Assembly: GCA_963728965.1 (NCBI GenBank) | Contig: CAVSMH010000002.1 | Span: 623,192 to 687,191 of the forward strand | Direction of reading: 5' to 3' | Source of the DNA: DASQZT01 sp963728965 | Lineage (GTDB): Bacteria; Acidobacteriota; Terriglobia; Bryobacterales; Bryobacteraceae | Length of the DNA stretch: 64,000 bases | Part shown: positions 43,225-50,901 of the stretch, piece after piece | Position numbering within the stretch: the first letter of the stretch is position 1 | How the letters are laid out: each line of letters opens with the position of its first letter | Made by a program: the position numbers and the translations under genes | Notes under the pieces: model-generated | Told to the model about the DNA's origin: nothing | The model's database searches: none | Seen by the model: the letters and a program-made list of their open reading frames with translations, nothing else

Positions 43225-43948
43225 ACGTTGTCCAATCCCATGTTGCCATTTTTGCGAACAGGAGTCAAACCGGTCGCCAAGGCATCCTCTTCCTCGGACT
43301 TTTGGCGCAATGCCACGGGTTCGATGTTATTATCCAAAACGACCGTCCGCTTGGACTTCTCCTGCCCGAATACACGGTTTGTGGTGCGGGTTGGGAGCGA
43401 GACGGGCAGCGTGAACGATGTGTGCGGCAGGCGGAACCGTGGCCGGGTTCTGGAGCATCGGCTAGGTTGTCATTTGAAGACAAGTCAAGGGATTCAGGGC
43501 TAGAACACAAGCCGTCCCGTACCAGAAGTACTATTGCTCTTTGATCAAAGCTGATCAGGTCCCGTTGCGGCTCCTAACTTACCTCCAGAACACTCCGTTC
43601 CATGGGACGTTGCAGCACACCTCGACCTTTCGCCAAGCCCGCGTAATAATACGCGAGCCGGGCATCCCAAGAAACGAAATGATGCCGACTGGCCTAGCTC
43701 CCACCAGGCAGAACAGGCGGCGGAAGGTGAGCAACTGCAATATGGAGCGTGGTCACATAGATACTACGCGGAAACAGAACAGCATTCAACTGTTTTTTGC
43801 GACTCGCGTATTCTTACATAAGTACGACGGCTTTCAAGCACCAGCCTCAGGGTAGCGCAAAGGGTAGCGCACCACCACCGAAATGAGGGCAGACGATGGG
43901 AGCGCAGGGGGAAGGAATTCGGCGCAGGCTATTGAATCGGGGAAGGTA
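43225..43948. other. Intergenic stretch without recognised genes
   Basis: About 720 bp. Several short frames on both strands are open, for example 43541-43855 on the plus strand, but none shows a family pattern. A doubled GGGTAGCGCA occurs at about 43853-43880, just before the tRNA-like sequence, reminiscent of sequence near integration sites. No gene is called. Confidence 0.4.
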
Positions 43949-44032
43949 GCGGAATTGGCGGGGAAGGTTTGCTGCGATTCAGGTTCTAGTTCTCGCAAGG
44001 GAGTGGAGGTTCAAGTCCTCTCATCCGCACCA
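43949..44032 (+). other. Degenerate tRNA-Leu(CAG)-like sequence with intact 3' half (possible attachment site)
   Basis: The 3' half is typical tRNA-Leu: anticodon loop TTCAGGT followed by TCTAG, a long variable arm CTCGCAAGGGAG, the T arm GGAGGTTCAAGTCCTC and acceptor end TCATCCGCACCA with encoded CCA. GCGGAATTGGC at the left matches the D-arm of tRNA-Leu. But no acceptor 5' strand (GCGGATG expected) is present and the 5' anticodon strand (CTAGA expected) is replaced by TGCGA. It is therefore a tRNA pseudogene or the 3'-end fragment left by integration into a tRNA-Leu gene. Confidence 0.7.
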
Positions 44033-44352
44033 ATCACTTAGACTGTGAAAATCATAGCTGGGATGTGCCTATTGTGCCCATCATTTGGCCTGTGCCCGTC
44101 CGGTGGGGCACACCCGCAAGCCAGGAAGGGTCGAATTCGGAGCCAGCAAAACGGGCAACCATCGCGAGGGCGGCGCGAATCACCGGGACAGCAACCAGCC
44201 GCCGCAGCCCGTAGCCGGGCAGCGGGTGCACACGATCAGGCCGGTGATCTCCCCGGGGCGATCCGTTCGAATCGGCCCGCCCCGAAACTCCAGATCGTTA
44301 ATCGTGTTAACAAATGACCTGATCCGCCGGATTCTCTCGCGCATACAGAAGT
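44033..44352. other. Intergenic stretch upstream of ECF sigma gene
   Basis: 320 bp, no gene recognised. Overlapping short frames on the plus strand (from 44045 and 44085) show no family features. The ECF sigma promoter must lie at its right end; GTTAAC near 44305 and CATACAGAAG just before the ATG are the only promoter-like words. Confidence 0.4.
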
Positions 44353-44955
44353 ATGCACCTGACACAAATCCTGCAACGCCTTCAGGACGGTGACCGGGAT
44401 GCCATGAACATGGTGATCCCGCTGGTATACGACGAACTGAAGAAGTTGGCGAGGTCACACTTACGGCGCGAAGCAAGGGCTGTCCCGCTACAGACCACGG
44501 CTTTGGTACACGAAGCGTTTCTCCGGCTGGCCGGCAGCCGTCATCCTTCGTACGAAAACCGGTCCCATTTCTATGGCATCGCCTCCCGGCTCATGCGGCA
44601 AGTCCTGGTGGATACGGCCCGCGCCAAGGCCGCGGAAAAGCGCAGTGCCGCGCAGGAAGTCGCCTTGGCCGACGTGCCCGATTGGGGACCCCGGCCGGAG
44701 CGGTCCCTGCTGGCCCTGGAGGACGCGCTCCAATGGCTCGAAAAGACCGACCCCCAAAAAGGCCAACTCATCGAGATGCGCTACTTCGGCGGTATGACGG
44801 CCGAAGAGTCTTCCACCGCACTGTCCATGCCCGTACATACGGTGCGCCGTGAGCTCCGCCTGGCCCAGGCCTGGCTCCGCATGGAGATGGCGGGCGAGGC
44901 CATGCACCCCGCGGCCATGAGCCAGGCTGAAACGCTGCCGGTTCACCGCATGTAA
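44353..44955 (+). CDS. ECF sigma factor (Sigma70_ECF, PF07638 type)
   Basis: 200 residues. Region 2 features: MNMVIPLVYDELKKLARSHL, LQTTALVHEAFLRL, FYGIASRLMRQVLVDTAR. Region 4: DPQKGQLIEMRYFGGMTAEE, SSTALSMPVHTVRRELRLAQAW. This is the ECF subgroup common in Planctomycetes and Acidobacteria, usually without a membrane anti-sigma gene and often next to Ser/Thr kinases. Here the next genes are the cNMP-binding histidine kinase and a redox protein, which lie convergent (9 bp from stop to stop). Targets unknown. Confidence 0.92.
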   Translation: MHLTQILQRLQDGDRDAMNMVIPLVYDELKKLARSHLRREARAVPLQTTALVHEAFLRLAGSRHPSYENRSHFYGIASRLMRQVLVDTARAKAAEKRSAAQEVALADVPDWGPRPERSLLALEDALQWLEKTDPQKGQLIEMRYFGGMTAEESSTALSMPVHTVRRELRLAQAWLRMEMAGEAMHPAAMSQAETLPVHRM

Positions 44956-44963
44956 ACCAGACG

Positions 44964-46463
44964 TTACGCCCGCGTGTCCGCCGTCGAACCCGCGGGCGAC
45001 CGCTCCTTCTTGGTGTCGCTGGCGAAGGGCAGGCGCACCTGGAACGACGTGCGCCCCGGTTCCGACTCCACGCGAACTTCCCCGTGATGCTTCTGGACGA
45101 TCCGGTACACCGTATCGAGGCCCAGTCCCGTGCCCTCTCCCACAGGCTTCGTCGTAAAGAACGGTTCGAATATCCGGTCCCGAATTTCCGCGGGAATCCC
45201 CGGCCCGTTGTCCCGAATCTCCACCAGCAGCCGCCCAAACTCGGCCGCCGTGCGAACCACCAGCTCGCCCGTGCCGTTCATGGCGTCAACGGCATTGTCG
45301 ATGAGGTTGGTCCATACCTGGTTCAGTTCGCTGCCGTGCGCGCAGATTGTCGGGATGGAGCGGTCGTAGCTCCGCACCACCGAAATCCCGTACTTCAGGC
45401 GGTGATGCAGCATGATCAGCGTGTTGTCCAACCCGCTGTGCACATCCACCTCCTGCTCCGGCGACTGGTCCATATAGGAGTACTCCTTGATGGCGCGCAC
45501 CAGGTCCGCAATCTTCGAGGTCCCGCTCTCGATCTGTTCCACCAGCCGATTGATGGTGAACGATGCGCTGAGCCTCATCACCACGTGTCCCAGCGTCTCC
45601 TCGCCGAAACGCTCCGCCAGTTGCTGCAACGTCGGCAGGTCGCAGCCCGCGTCCACCAGCGCCGGCGCCAAACGCCACGGGTCCGGGATCTGCCGGCCTT
45701 CCAGCCACGTGCCGACCTCCTCTTCGCGGTCGCTCCGTTCGAGCGAATCGAGAGCCGCCGGAGGATGATCGTGCGACCAGTCGCATTCGATCCGCGCCAG
45801 GTACACCCGGTCCTCCGCCGGCAGCGCGCACTTGTCCAGGTGAAGCCCCGCCGTGCGCAAGGCGGCCACCGCCTGTTGTAGATTGATGGAAGCGTTCCGT
45901 ACGGCCGATGCCGGGTTGTTCAATTCGTGGGCCAGGCCGGCCGATAGCTTGCCCAACGCCGTGAGTTTCTCGCGCTGCTGGTCGTTCCTCGTATTCTCGC
46001 GAATCCGGTCGGACATCACCTCCACCAGCTTTTGTCCCAGCGCCGGCAAACGCTCCAGCATCTCGGGAAAGCGCGAGATGTGCAGGGTGGCCACCGTGAC
46101 CGGTGTCATCGCTCGCGCCGTGAGCGGAAAGTGCGTCAGCCGCGAGTAGGGAAGCATTCCCGTTACCCGGCCAGCCCCAGCCGAATAGATGCGGCCGTCA
46201 CCCACTTCCTTCTCCCGCTGAATCTGCGTCTCGCCCTCCAGCACCACGATCATCCGGTCGGCAGCCTCGCCTTCCGCGATCACCACGTCCCCGGGGTTGA
46301 AATGCGACTCCTCCATTTGCGAGGCGAGCCACCCGAGGTCTTCCTCAGGCAATTCCGCAAACACCGGAATGGCCCTCAGCCGTTCCACTAAGGAGGCCGT
46401 CATTGTCCGATCGCTCCTTGCGGCTTCGCCGTCGGCTTCCCCTTGCCGCTGTGCCGTTCCCAT
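44964..46463 (-). CDS. Cyclic-nucleotide-binding-domain histidine kinase
   Basis: 499 residues from ATG 46463, one base after the stop of the upstream gene, with AGGTG before it. Residues about 25-140 form a CRP-like cNMP-binding domain (IPVFAELPEEDLGWLASQM, GDVVIAEGEAADRMIVVLEG). Then LSAGLAHELNNPASAVRNAS carries the phospho-His. The ATPase region has NLIDNAVDAM (N box), RDNGPGI (G1), FEPFFTTKP and GTGLGLDTVYRI. No membrane segment, so it is a cytosolic kinase sensing a cyclic nucleotide or redox state. It is coupled to the receiver-thioredoxin reductase fusion gene, an arrangement seen in many soil bacteria. Confidence 0.92.
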   Translation of the reverse strand: MGTAQRQGEADGEAARSDRTMTASLVERLRAIPVFAELPEEDLGWLASQMEESHFNPGDVVIAEGEAADRMIVVLEGETQIQREKEVGDGRIYSAGAGRVTGMLPYSRLTHFPLTARAMTPVTVATLHISRFPEMLERLPALGQKLVEVMSDRIRENTRNDQQREKLTALGKLSAGLAHELNNPASAVRNASINLQQAVAALRTAGLHLDKCALPAEDRVYLARIECDWSHDHPPAALDSLERSDREEEVGTWLEGRQIPDPWRLAPALVDAGCDLPTLQQLAERFGEETLGHVVMRLSASFTINRLVEQIESGTSKIADLVRAIKEYSYMDQSPEQEVDVHSGLDNTLIMLHHRLKYGISVVRSYDRSIPTICAHGSELNQVWTNLIDNAVDAMNGTGELVVRTAAEFGRLLVEIRDNGPGIPAEIRDRIFEPFFTTKPVGEGTGLGLDTVYRIVQKHHGEVRVESEPGRTSFQVRLPFASDTKKERSPAGSTADTRA

Positions 46464-46464
46464 T

Positions 46465-48120
46465 TCACACCTTCGCCAGGTGCTGGTGCACGAACTGGAC
46501 CGCGATCGATCCTTCCCCAACACCGGAAGCCACCCGCTTCACCGATCCGTGCCGCACATCCCCCACCGCGAACACGCCCGGCACGTTGGTTTCGAGCAGA
46601 AACGGATCCCGGTCCACACTCCAGCCCGCCGGCCGCTTGCCGTCGTGCATCAGGTCCGGGCCCGTAATGACAAACCCGCGGGCATCGCGCGTCACAAAGC
46701 CGTCCAGCCAGTCCGTACGCGGCTCGGCGCCGATGAACACGAACAGCGAACTCGCCGGAACCCGCTCCACGGTGCCCGAGCGCGCGCAGGAAATCGAAAT
46801 GGCCTCCAGCTTTTCCTCCCCGTGTACCTCCACCACCTGCATGCCGTACTCCACGCGCACATTCGGCGTATGGGCGATATCGTCAACCAGGTATTGCGAC
46901 ATCGTGGCGCCCAGCGTGTCGCCCCGCACCAGCATGACTACCGACCTCGCGTATCGGGCGAAATTCATCGCCGCCTGTCCCGCCGAATTGGCGCCGCCCA
47001 CCACGTACACGTCCTCGTCGCGGCACGAAATCGCCTCCGTCGCGCCCGCCCCGTAGTACACGCCCGCGCCTTGCAGATGCTCGATCCCCGGGACCCGCAA
47101 CTTGCGCCATTGCACCCCGGTGGCAATCACTAAGGCGTGGCACGAGATCTCGGAGTTGTCCGACAGCGTCAGGATGCGGTACGGACCGTTCGCGCGGACC
47201 TTCATCACTTCCTGCGGCGCCAGAATCTCCGCCCCGAAACGCCGCGCCTGGGCCACCGCGCGCCGGGCCAGGTCGGCGCCGCTCAGTCCCGATGGAAAAC
47301 CGAGATAATTTTCGATTCGTGAACTCAGCCCCGCCTGCCCGCCCGGAGCCTCCCGTTCCACGATGATCGTCTTCAGCCCCTCCGAAGCGCCGTACACGGC
47401 AGCGGCCAGTCCCGCCGGACCGCCGCCCACGATGACCAGGTCGAAGAAATCCAGCTTCGAGCGGGTTCGCAGCCCGAGGCGGTCCGCCAGTTCCGATAAC
47501 GTCGGGTTGGCCAGTACCTTGCCGTCCGTCAGAATCACCACCGGCAGCGCGTCCCGTTCCATGCCTGGCGGAAGAGCCGTCTTCGCCTCGGCGCTCTCCA
47601 CATCCAGCCACTGATACGGTATGCTGCTGCGCGCCAGAAACTCGCGCAGCTCATAGCATTGCCGCGACCACCGCGTCCCGATCACCTGGATGCCCTCGAA
47701 GGGCGGATGGTAAGATTCGGACCACTGGTCCAGCAGATCGTCCAGTACCGGATAGAGACTCCGCTCCGGTGGGTCCCACGGTTTCAGAAGATAGTGGTCC
47801 AGCTTGACCAGGTTGATCGCGCCGATCGCCGCTTCCGTGTCGGCATACGCCGTCAGCAGCACCCGCCGCACGTCCGGAAACTGTTGGATCGCCTTGGTCA
47901 GAAATTCGATGCCGTTCATCCGCGGCATCCGGTAATCCGCCACCAGCAGCGCCACCGGCTCTGCACGGTGGGCGAGCCGCGTCAGGATGTCCAGTGCGGC
48001 CGCCCCCGAATTCGCCGACATCACCCGGTAGCGGTCGCTGTATCGTTTGCGCAGGTCGCGCTCGACCGCCCGGAGCACATCGGAGTCGTCGTCCACGGCT
48101 AACAAGGTTGGTCTTGGCAT
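46465..48120 (-). CDS. Receiver domain - glutaredoxin-like - thioredoxin-reductase-like fusion
   Basis: 551 residues. Receiver at 1-125 (AVDDDSD, phospho-Asp62 in LLVADYRMPRMNG, LLTAYAD, LLKPW). A glutaredoxin-like segment follows (IQVIGTRWSRQCYELREFLA, with one Cys). The last 320 residues are a TrxB-type flavoprotein: FAD motif VIVGGGPAGLAAAVYGASEG, GGQAGLSSRIENYLGFP, NAD motif VYVVGGANSAGQAAMNFAR, and VPGVFAVGDVRHGSVKRVA. The CxxC redox pair of thioredoxin reductase is absent; YYGAGATEA stands in its place. It may transfer electrons to a partner other than thioredoxin under control of receiver phosphorylation by the downstream kinase. Confidence 0.92.
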   Translation of the reverse strand: MPRPTLLAVDDDSDVLRAVERDLRKRYSDRYRVMSANSGAAALDILTRLAHRAEPVALLVADYRMPRMNGIEFLTKAIQQFPDVRRVLLTAYADTEAAIGAINLVKLDHYLLKPWDPPERSLYPVLDDLLDQWSESYHPPFEGIQVIGTRWSRQCYELREFLARSSIPYQWLDVESAEAKTALPPGMERDALPVVILTDGKVLANPTLSELADRLGLRTRSKLDFFDLVIVGGGPAGLAAAVYGASEGLKTIIVEREAPGGQAGLSSRIENYLGFPSGLSGADLARRAVAQARRFGAEILAPQEVMKVRANGPYRILTLSDNSEISCHALVIATGVQWRKLRVPGIEHLQGAGVYYGAGATEAISCRDEDVYVVGGANSAGQAAMNFARYARSVVMLVRGDTLGATMSQYLVDDIAHTPNVRVEYGMQVVEVHGEEKLEAISISCARSGTVERVPASSLFVFIGAEPRTDWLDGFVTRDARGFVITGPDLMHDGKRPAGWSVDRDPFLLETNVPGVFAVGDVRHGSVKRVASGVGEGSIAVQFVHQHLAKV

Positions 48121-48299
48121 AGGACTTCGCAGAACCGAGAGGCGCGGTACTTTCTACAGATGCCGCCCGGCGCAGGAGGACTCACCGGATCGGCCGAAAC
48201 TCGGACCCGCTTGTCCGTCATGCCGGGTCCTTTCGTGCCGCATCGCACCGTCCGCGCTCTGGCCGCCGCTCCCCGATCGAGTGCTACAATGCGCCTACC
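48121..48299. promoter_or_regulatory. Divergent intergenic region with extended -10 box
   Basis: 179 bp between divergent genes. GTGCTACAATG on the plus strand (TACAAT 48285-48290) lies 9 bp before the GTG start of the outer-membrane protein, implying a very short leader. No terminator or repeat seen. Confidence 0.5.
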
Positions 48300-50876
48300 G
48301 TGCGGCGGGTACTCCTTTTCGGATTGGCCTTGGCTATGCGTCCGTTATGGCCGCAAAGCCCGCCCCCAGTGCCGAAAGCCGGCCCCCCGCCGCCCGCCGC
48401 GGCCCCGCACACCGATGGCGGCCTCACCAACGCCGCCGCCCTGCGCAACGAAAACGTGCAGGTCAACCTCATCGATAACGACAGTCTCAAGGAAGCCAAT
48501 GTTCGCCTCGGCGACAATGTCACCGTCATTCCCGCGGCGCCGGTGGAGCTGAATTACTACGCCACCGAGCACGGCCGCCCGCCCGGCGGTGCGGTCACCG
48601 TCCGTCCCTCGCCACCCCTATCGGCCTGGCACGGCGAAATCTTCGAGTTTCTCCAGAACAGCGTCTTCAATGCCCGCAAGTTTTTCCAGGCGGGACCCGT
48701 CGCCCCCTCCCGCCAAAACCGGTACGGCGCCCGCTTCGGCGCTCCTGCCGGCCCGCTCGGCGACATTTTCGCCGAGTTCTCCGGCCGGAAGACCCGCGGC
48801 ATGGTCAACGGCAACGTCCTGGTCCCCCTCGCCGGCGAACGCTCGCCGCTCGCCGCCGACCCCGCCCTCCGCGCCACCATCTCCCGCTTCTTCGCCGCCT
48901 ATCCGGCTCAGTTGCCCAACCGCCTCGATTTCGACCCGCGCGCCCTCAACACCAATTCCCCGCAGAGCATCGATGAGCTCAACGCCACCCTCCGCCTCGA
49001 CCGCCGCCTGTTCGGTGGACGCCTCATCGCCATGCACGCCATCAATCGCCAGAACATCGACGCCTTCGAACTGGTGGCCGGACAGAACCCCGATACCCAG
49101 ATTCATGGGCATCGTTCGCGGCTCGGCTGGCAGGTTCCGCTCACCTCTGCCACCCAGGCTCTGTTCGGTTTTGAATTCTCCCGCCTTCGTTCCGTGCTCC
49201 TGCCCGAGCCCCATGCCGTTGGCCCGCGCGTACGCTTCGGCTATCAGATCGAAGAGCTCGGGCCCGATAGCCAGTTCCCCATTAACCGGGCCCAGAACAC
49301 CTGGCGCTTCGGGGCGGTCCTCACCCGCAAAGCCGGGGCTTCCCGTCACATCGTCACCTACGGCGCCGATGCCGCTCGCGCCCAGTTGAACGGCGTCGAG
49401 ACCAACAACTCGCGCGGCCTGTTCGGGTTCACCAACAACTTCGGCCGCACCGCCATCGAAAACCTGCGCTGGGGCACGCCCAGCACCTACGAAGTCACCG
49501 TCGGCGAGATGGCCCGCGGCTTCCGCAACTGGACGGCCAATGCCTTCGCCGCCGACCAGTGGACCCTGTCCTCGCGACTCCAGCTCACTTATGGCTTGCG
49601 CTACAACCTGGTGAGCGCGCCCGTCGAAGTCCGCGGCATCGACCGCATCCCCTACGGCTGCGACTGCAATAACTTCAGCCCGCGACTGTCCGTTGCCTGG
49701 CGCCTGTCGCGCGCCTCCGTCCTGCGCGCCGGATACACCGTTTCCTTCCTCCAGATCCCTTCGGTCACCTACCAGCAGGTGCGTTACGACGCCCCCGCCG
49801 TCTACCTCCAGGTGCAGGGGCCCGATCTGCTCCACCCCCTCGCCGGCATCGATCTCCACGCTTCCGGACTGCGCACCTCGCCTACCCTCCTGGCCCGCGA
49901 GCTGGTTTCCCCCTACAGCCATCAGTACGCGCTCAGCCTCGAACACCAGTTCGCTTCCTACACCTTGCGCCTGGGATACACCGGCAGCCGCGCCTTCAAA
50001 CTGATCGATGGGTCCATCCAGAACCGCGCCACGCCCATCGCCGGTATCCCGCTTCTCACCAGCACCGTGGATCAGCGCCGCGCCGACCCCCGCTACTACG
50101 ATGTGAAGCGCATCGTGAACGCCGGCGAAGCCTGGCTCGATGCCGCCCAGGTCACGCTCGACTCCCGGTTGCGGAGCGGTCTTGTCTGGAGCGCCACTTA
50201 CACCTTCGGCAAGGCCATGGATACGGGCTCGGACTACTCCGGCACCGGTGCCAACAACGACCTCGTCAAGGGCCGCGCGCAATCCCAGTTCGACGCCTTC
50301 GGAGATCGCAAGTCGCTCAGCACGTTCGACTCCACCCACTCCCTTACTGCGTTCTTCAGTTACGATCTGCCCCCTCCCCCCGGCGCCTGGCGCCGCTTGG
50401 GCGCCGGCTGGCAGGTCTCCGGATCGCTGCTGCTAAAGACCGGCACTCCCCTTACGCTCTATGTCGGTTCCGATGCTCCCGGCTTCGGCAACGTGGATGG
50501 CGGCCCCGGCGACCGCCCGAATCTCGTGGGCCCCTCCATTCTCGGCCAGACCATCGGCAACCCCGATACGGCCCCGCTCATCCTCGGGCGCGACCGCTTC
50601 GCCTACATCGTCCCCGGTGAATCGCGCGGCAACCTCGGCCGCAACACCTTCCGCAAAGGCGGCATCTTCAACTGCAACGCCGCATTGAGCCGCCGCTGGC
50701 AGTGGGGGCTCCGCGGTGAGCGGGCGTTCCTCGTGCGCGCCGAGGCCTTCAACGTCACCAACCATCCTCAGTTCGACGAGCCTCAGCGCAATCTTTCCTC
50801 ACCCGCCTTCGGCAAGATCACCAACACCCTGAACGATGGCCGCGTCCTGCAACTGGGCATACGCGTCACCTTGTAA
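48300..50876 (+). CDS. Oar-like outer-membrane receptor with short Pro-rich N-terminus in place of plug domains
   Basis: 858 residues starting with GTG. A signal peptide (RRVLLFGLALAMRPLWPQ) is followed by a Pro/Ala-rich linker (about 20-40) and a short stretch with NENVQVNLIDNDSLKEANVR. The carboxypeptidase-regulatory domain and most of the plug seen in the receptors at 16113 and 23470 are missing. The Oar pattern begins at AWHGEIFEFLQNSVFNARKF (about 103), then the barrel with NRYGARFGAPAG, SPRLSVAWRLSRASVLRAGY, ATYTFGKAMDTGSDYSG, ending LQLGIRVTL. It probably forms a barrel that is permanently open or plugged by the linker; TonB dependence is doubtful. Confidence 0.82.
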   Translation: MRRVLLFGLALAMRPLWPQSPPPVPKAGPPPPAAAPHTDGGLTNAAALRNENVQVNLIDNDSLKEANVRLGDNVTVIPAAPVELNYYATEHGRPPGGAVTVRPSPPLSAWHGEIFEFLQNSVFNARKFFQAGPVAPSRQNRYGARFGAPAGPLGDIFAEFSGRKTRGMVNGNVLVPLAGERSPLAADPALRATISRFFAAYPAQLPNRLDFDPRALNTNSPQSIDELNATLRLDRRLFGGRLIAMHAINRQNIDAFELVAGQNPDTQIHGHRSRLGWQVPLTSATQALFGFEFSRLRSVLLPEPHAVGPRVRFGYQIEELGPDSQFPINRAQNTWRFGAVLTRKAGASRHIVTYGADAARAQLNGVETNNSRGLFGFTNNFGRTAIENLRWGTPSTYEVTVGEMARGFRNWTANAFAADQWTLSSRLQLTYGLRYNLVSAPVEVRGIDRIPYGCDCNNFSPRLSVAWRLSRASVLRAGYTVSFLQIPSVTYQQVRYDAPAVYLQVQGPDLLHPLAGIDLHASGLRTSPTLLARELVSPYSHQYALSLEHQFASYTLRLGYTGSRAFKLIDGSIQNRATPIAGIPLLTSTVDQRRADPRYYDVKRIVNAGEAWLDAAQVTLDSRLRSGLVWSATYTFGKAMDTGSDYSGTGANNDLVKGRAQSQFDAFGDRKSLSTFDSTHSLTAFFSYDLPPPPGAWRRLGAGWQVSGSLLLKTGTPLTLYVGSDAPGFGNVDGGPGDRPNLVGPSILGQTIGNPDTAPLILGRDRFAYIVPGESRGNLGRNTFRKGGIFNCNAALSRRWQWGLRGERAFLVRAEAFNVTNHPQFDEPQRNLSSPAFGKITNTLNDGRVLQLGIRVTL

Positions 50877-50901
50877 CTCGTGCCCCGCCCACTCCCGCGG
50901 G

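Noticed and set aside
43541..43855. 104-codon plus-strand frame in the island-like stretch
   Set aside because: No recognisable domain, weak start context, lies in degraded DNA.
44045..44393. Two overlapping plus-strand frames upstream of the ECF sigma gene
   Set aside because: Low-complexity composition, no domain, one runs into the sigma gene.
48618..50339. A 573-codon minus-strand frame opposite the barrel gene
   Set aside because: Antisense shadow rich in Gly, Ala, Glu and Val; no recognisable domain.
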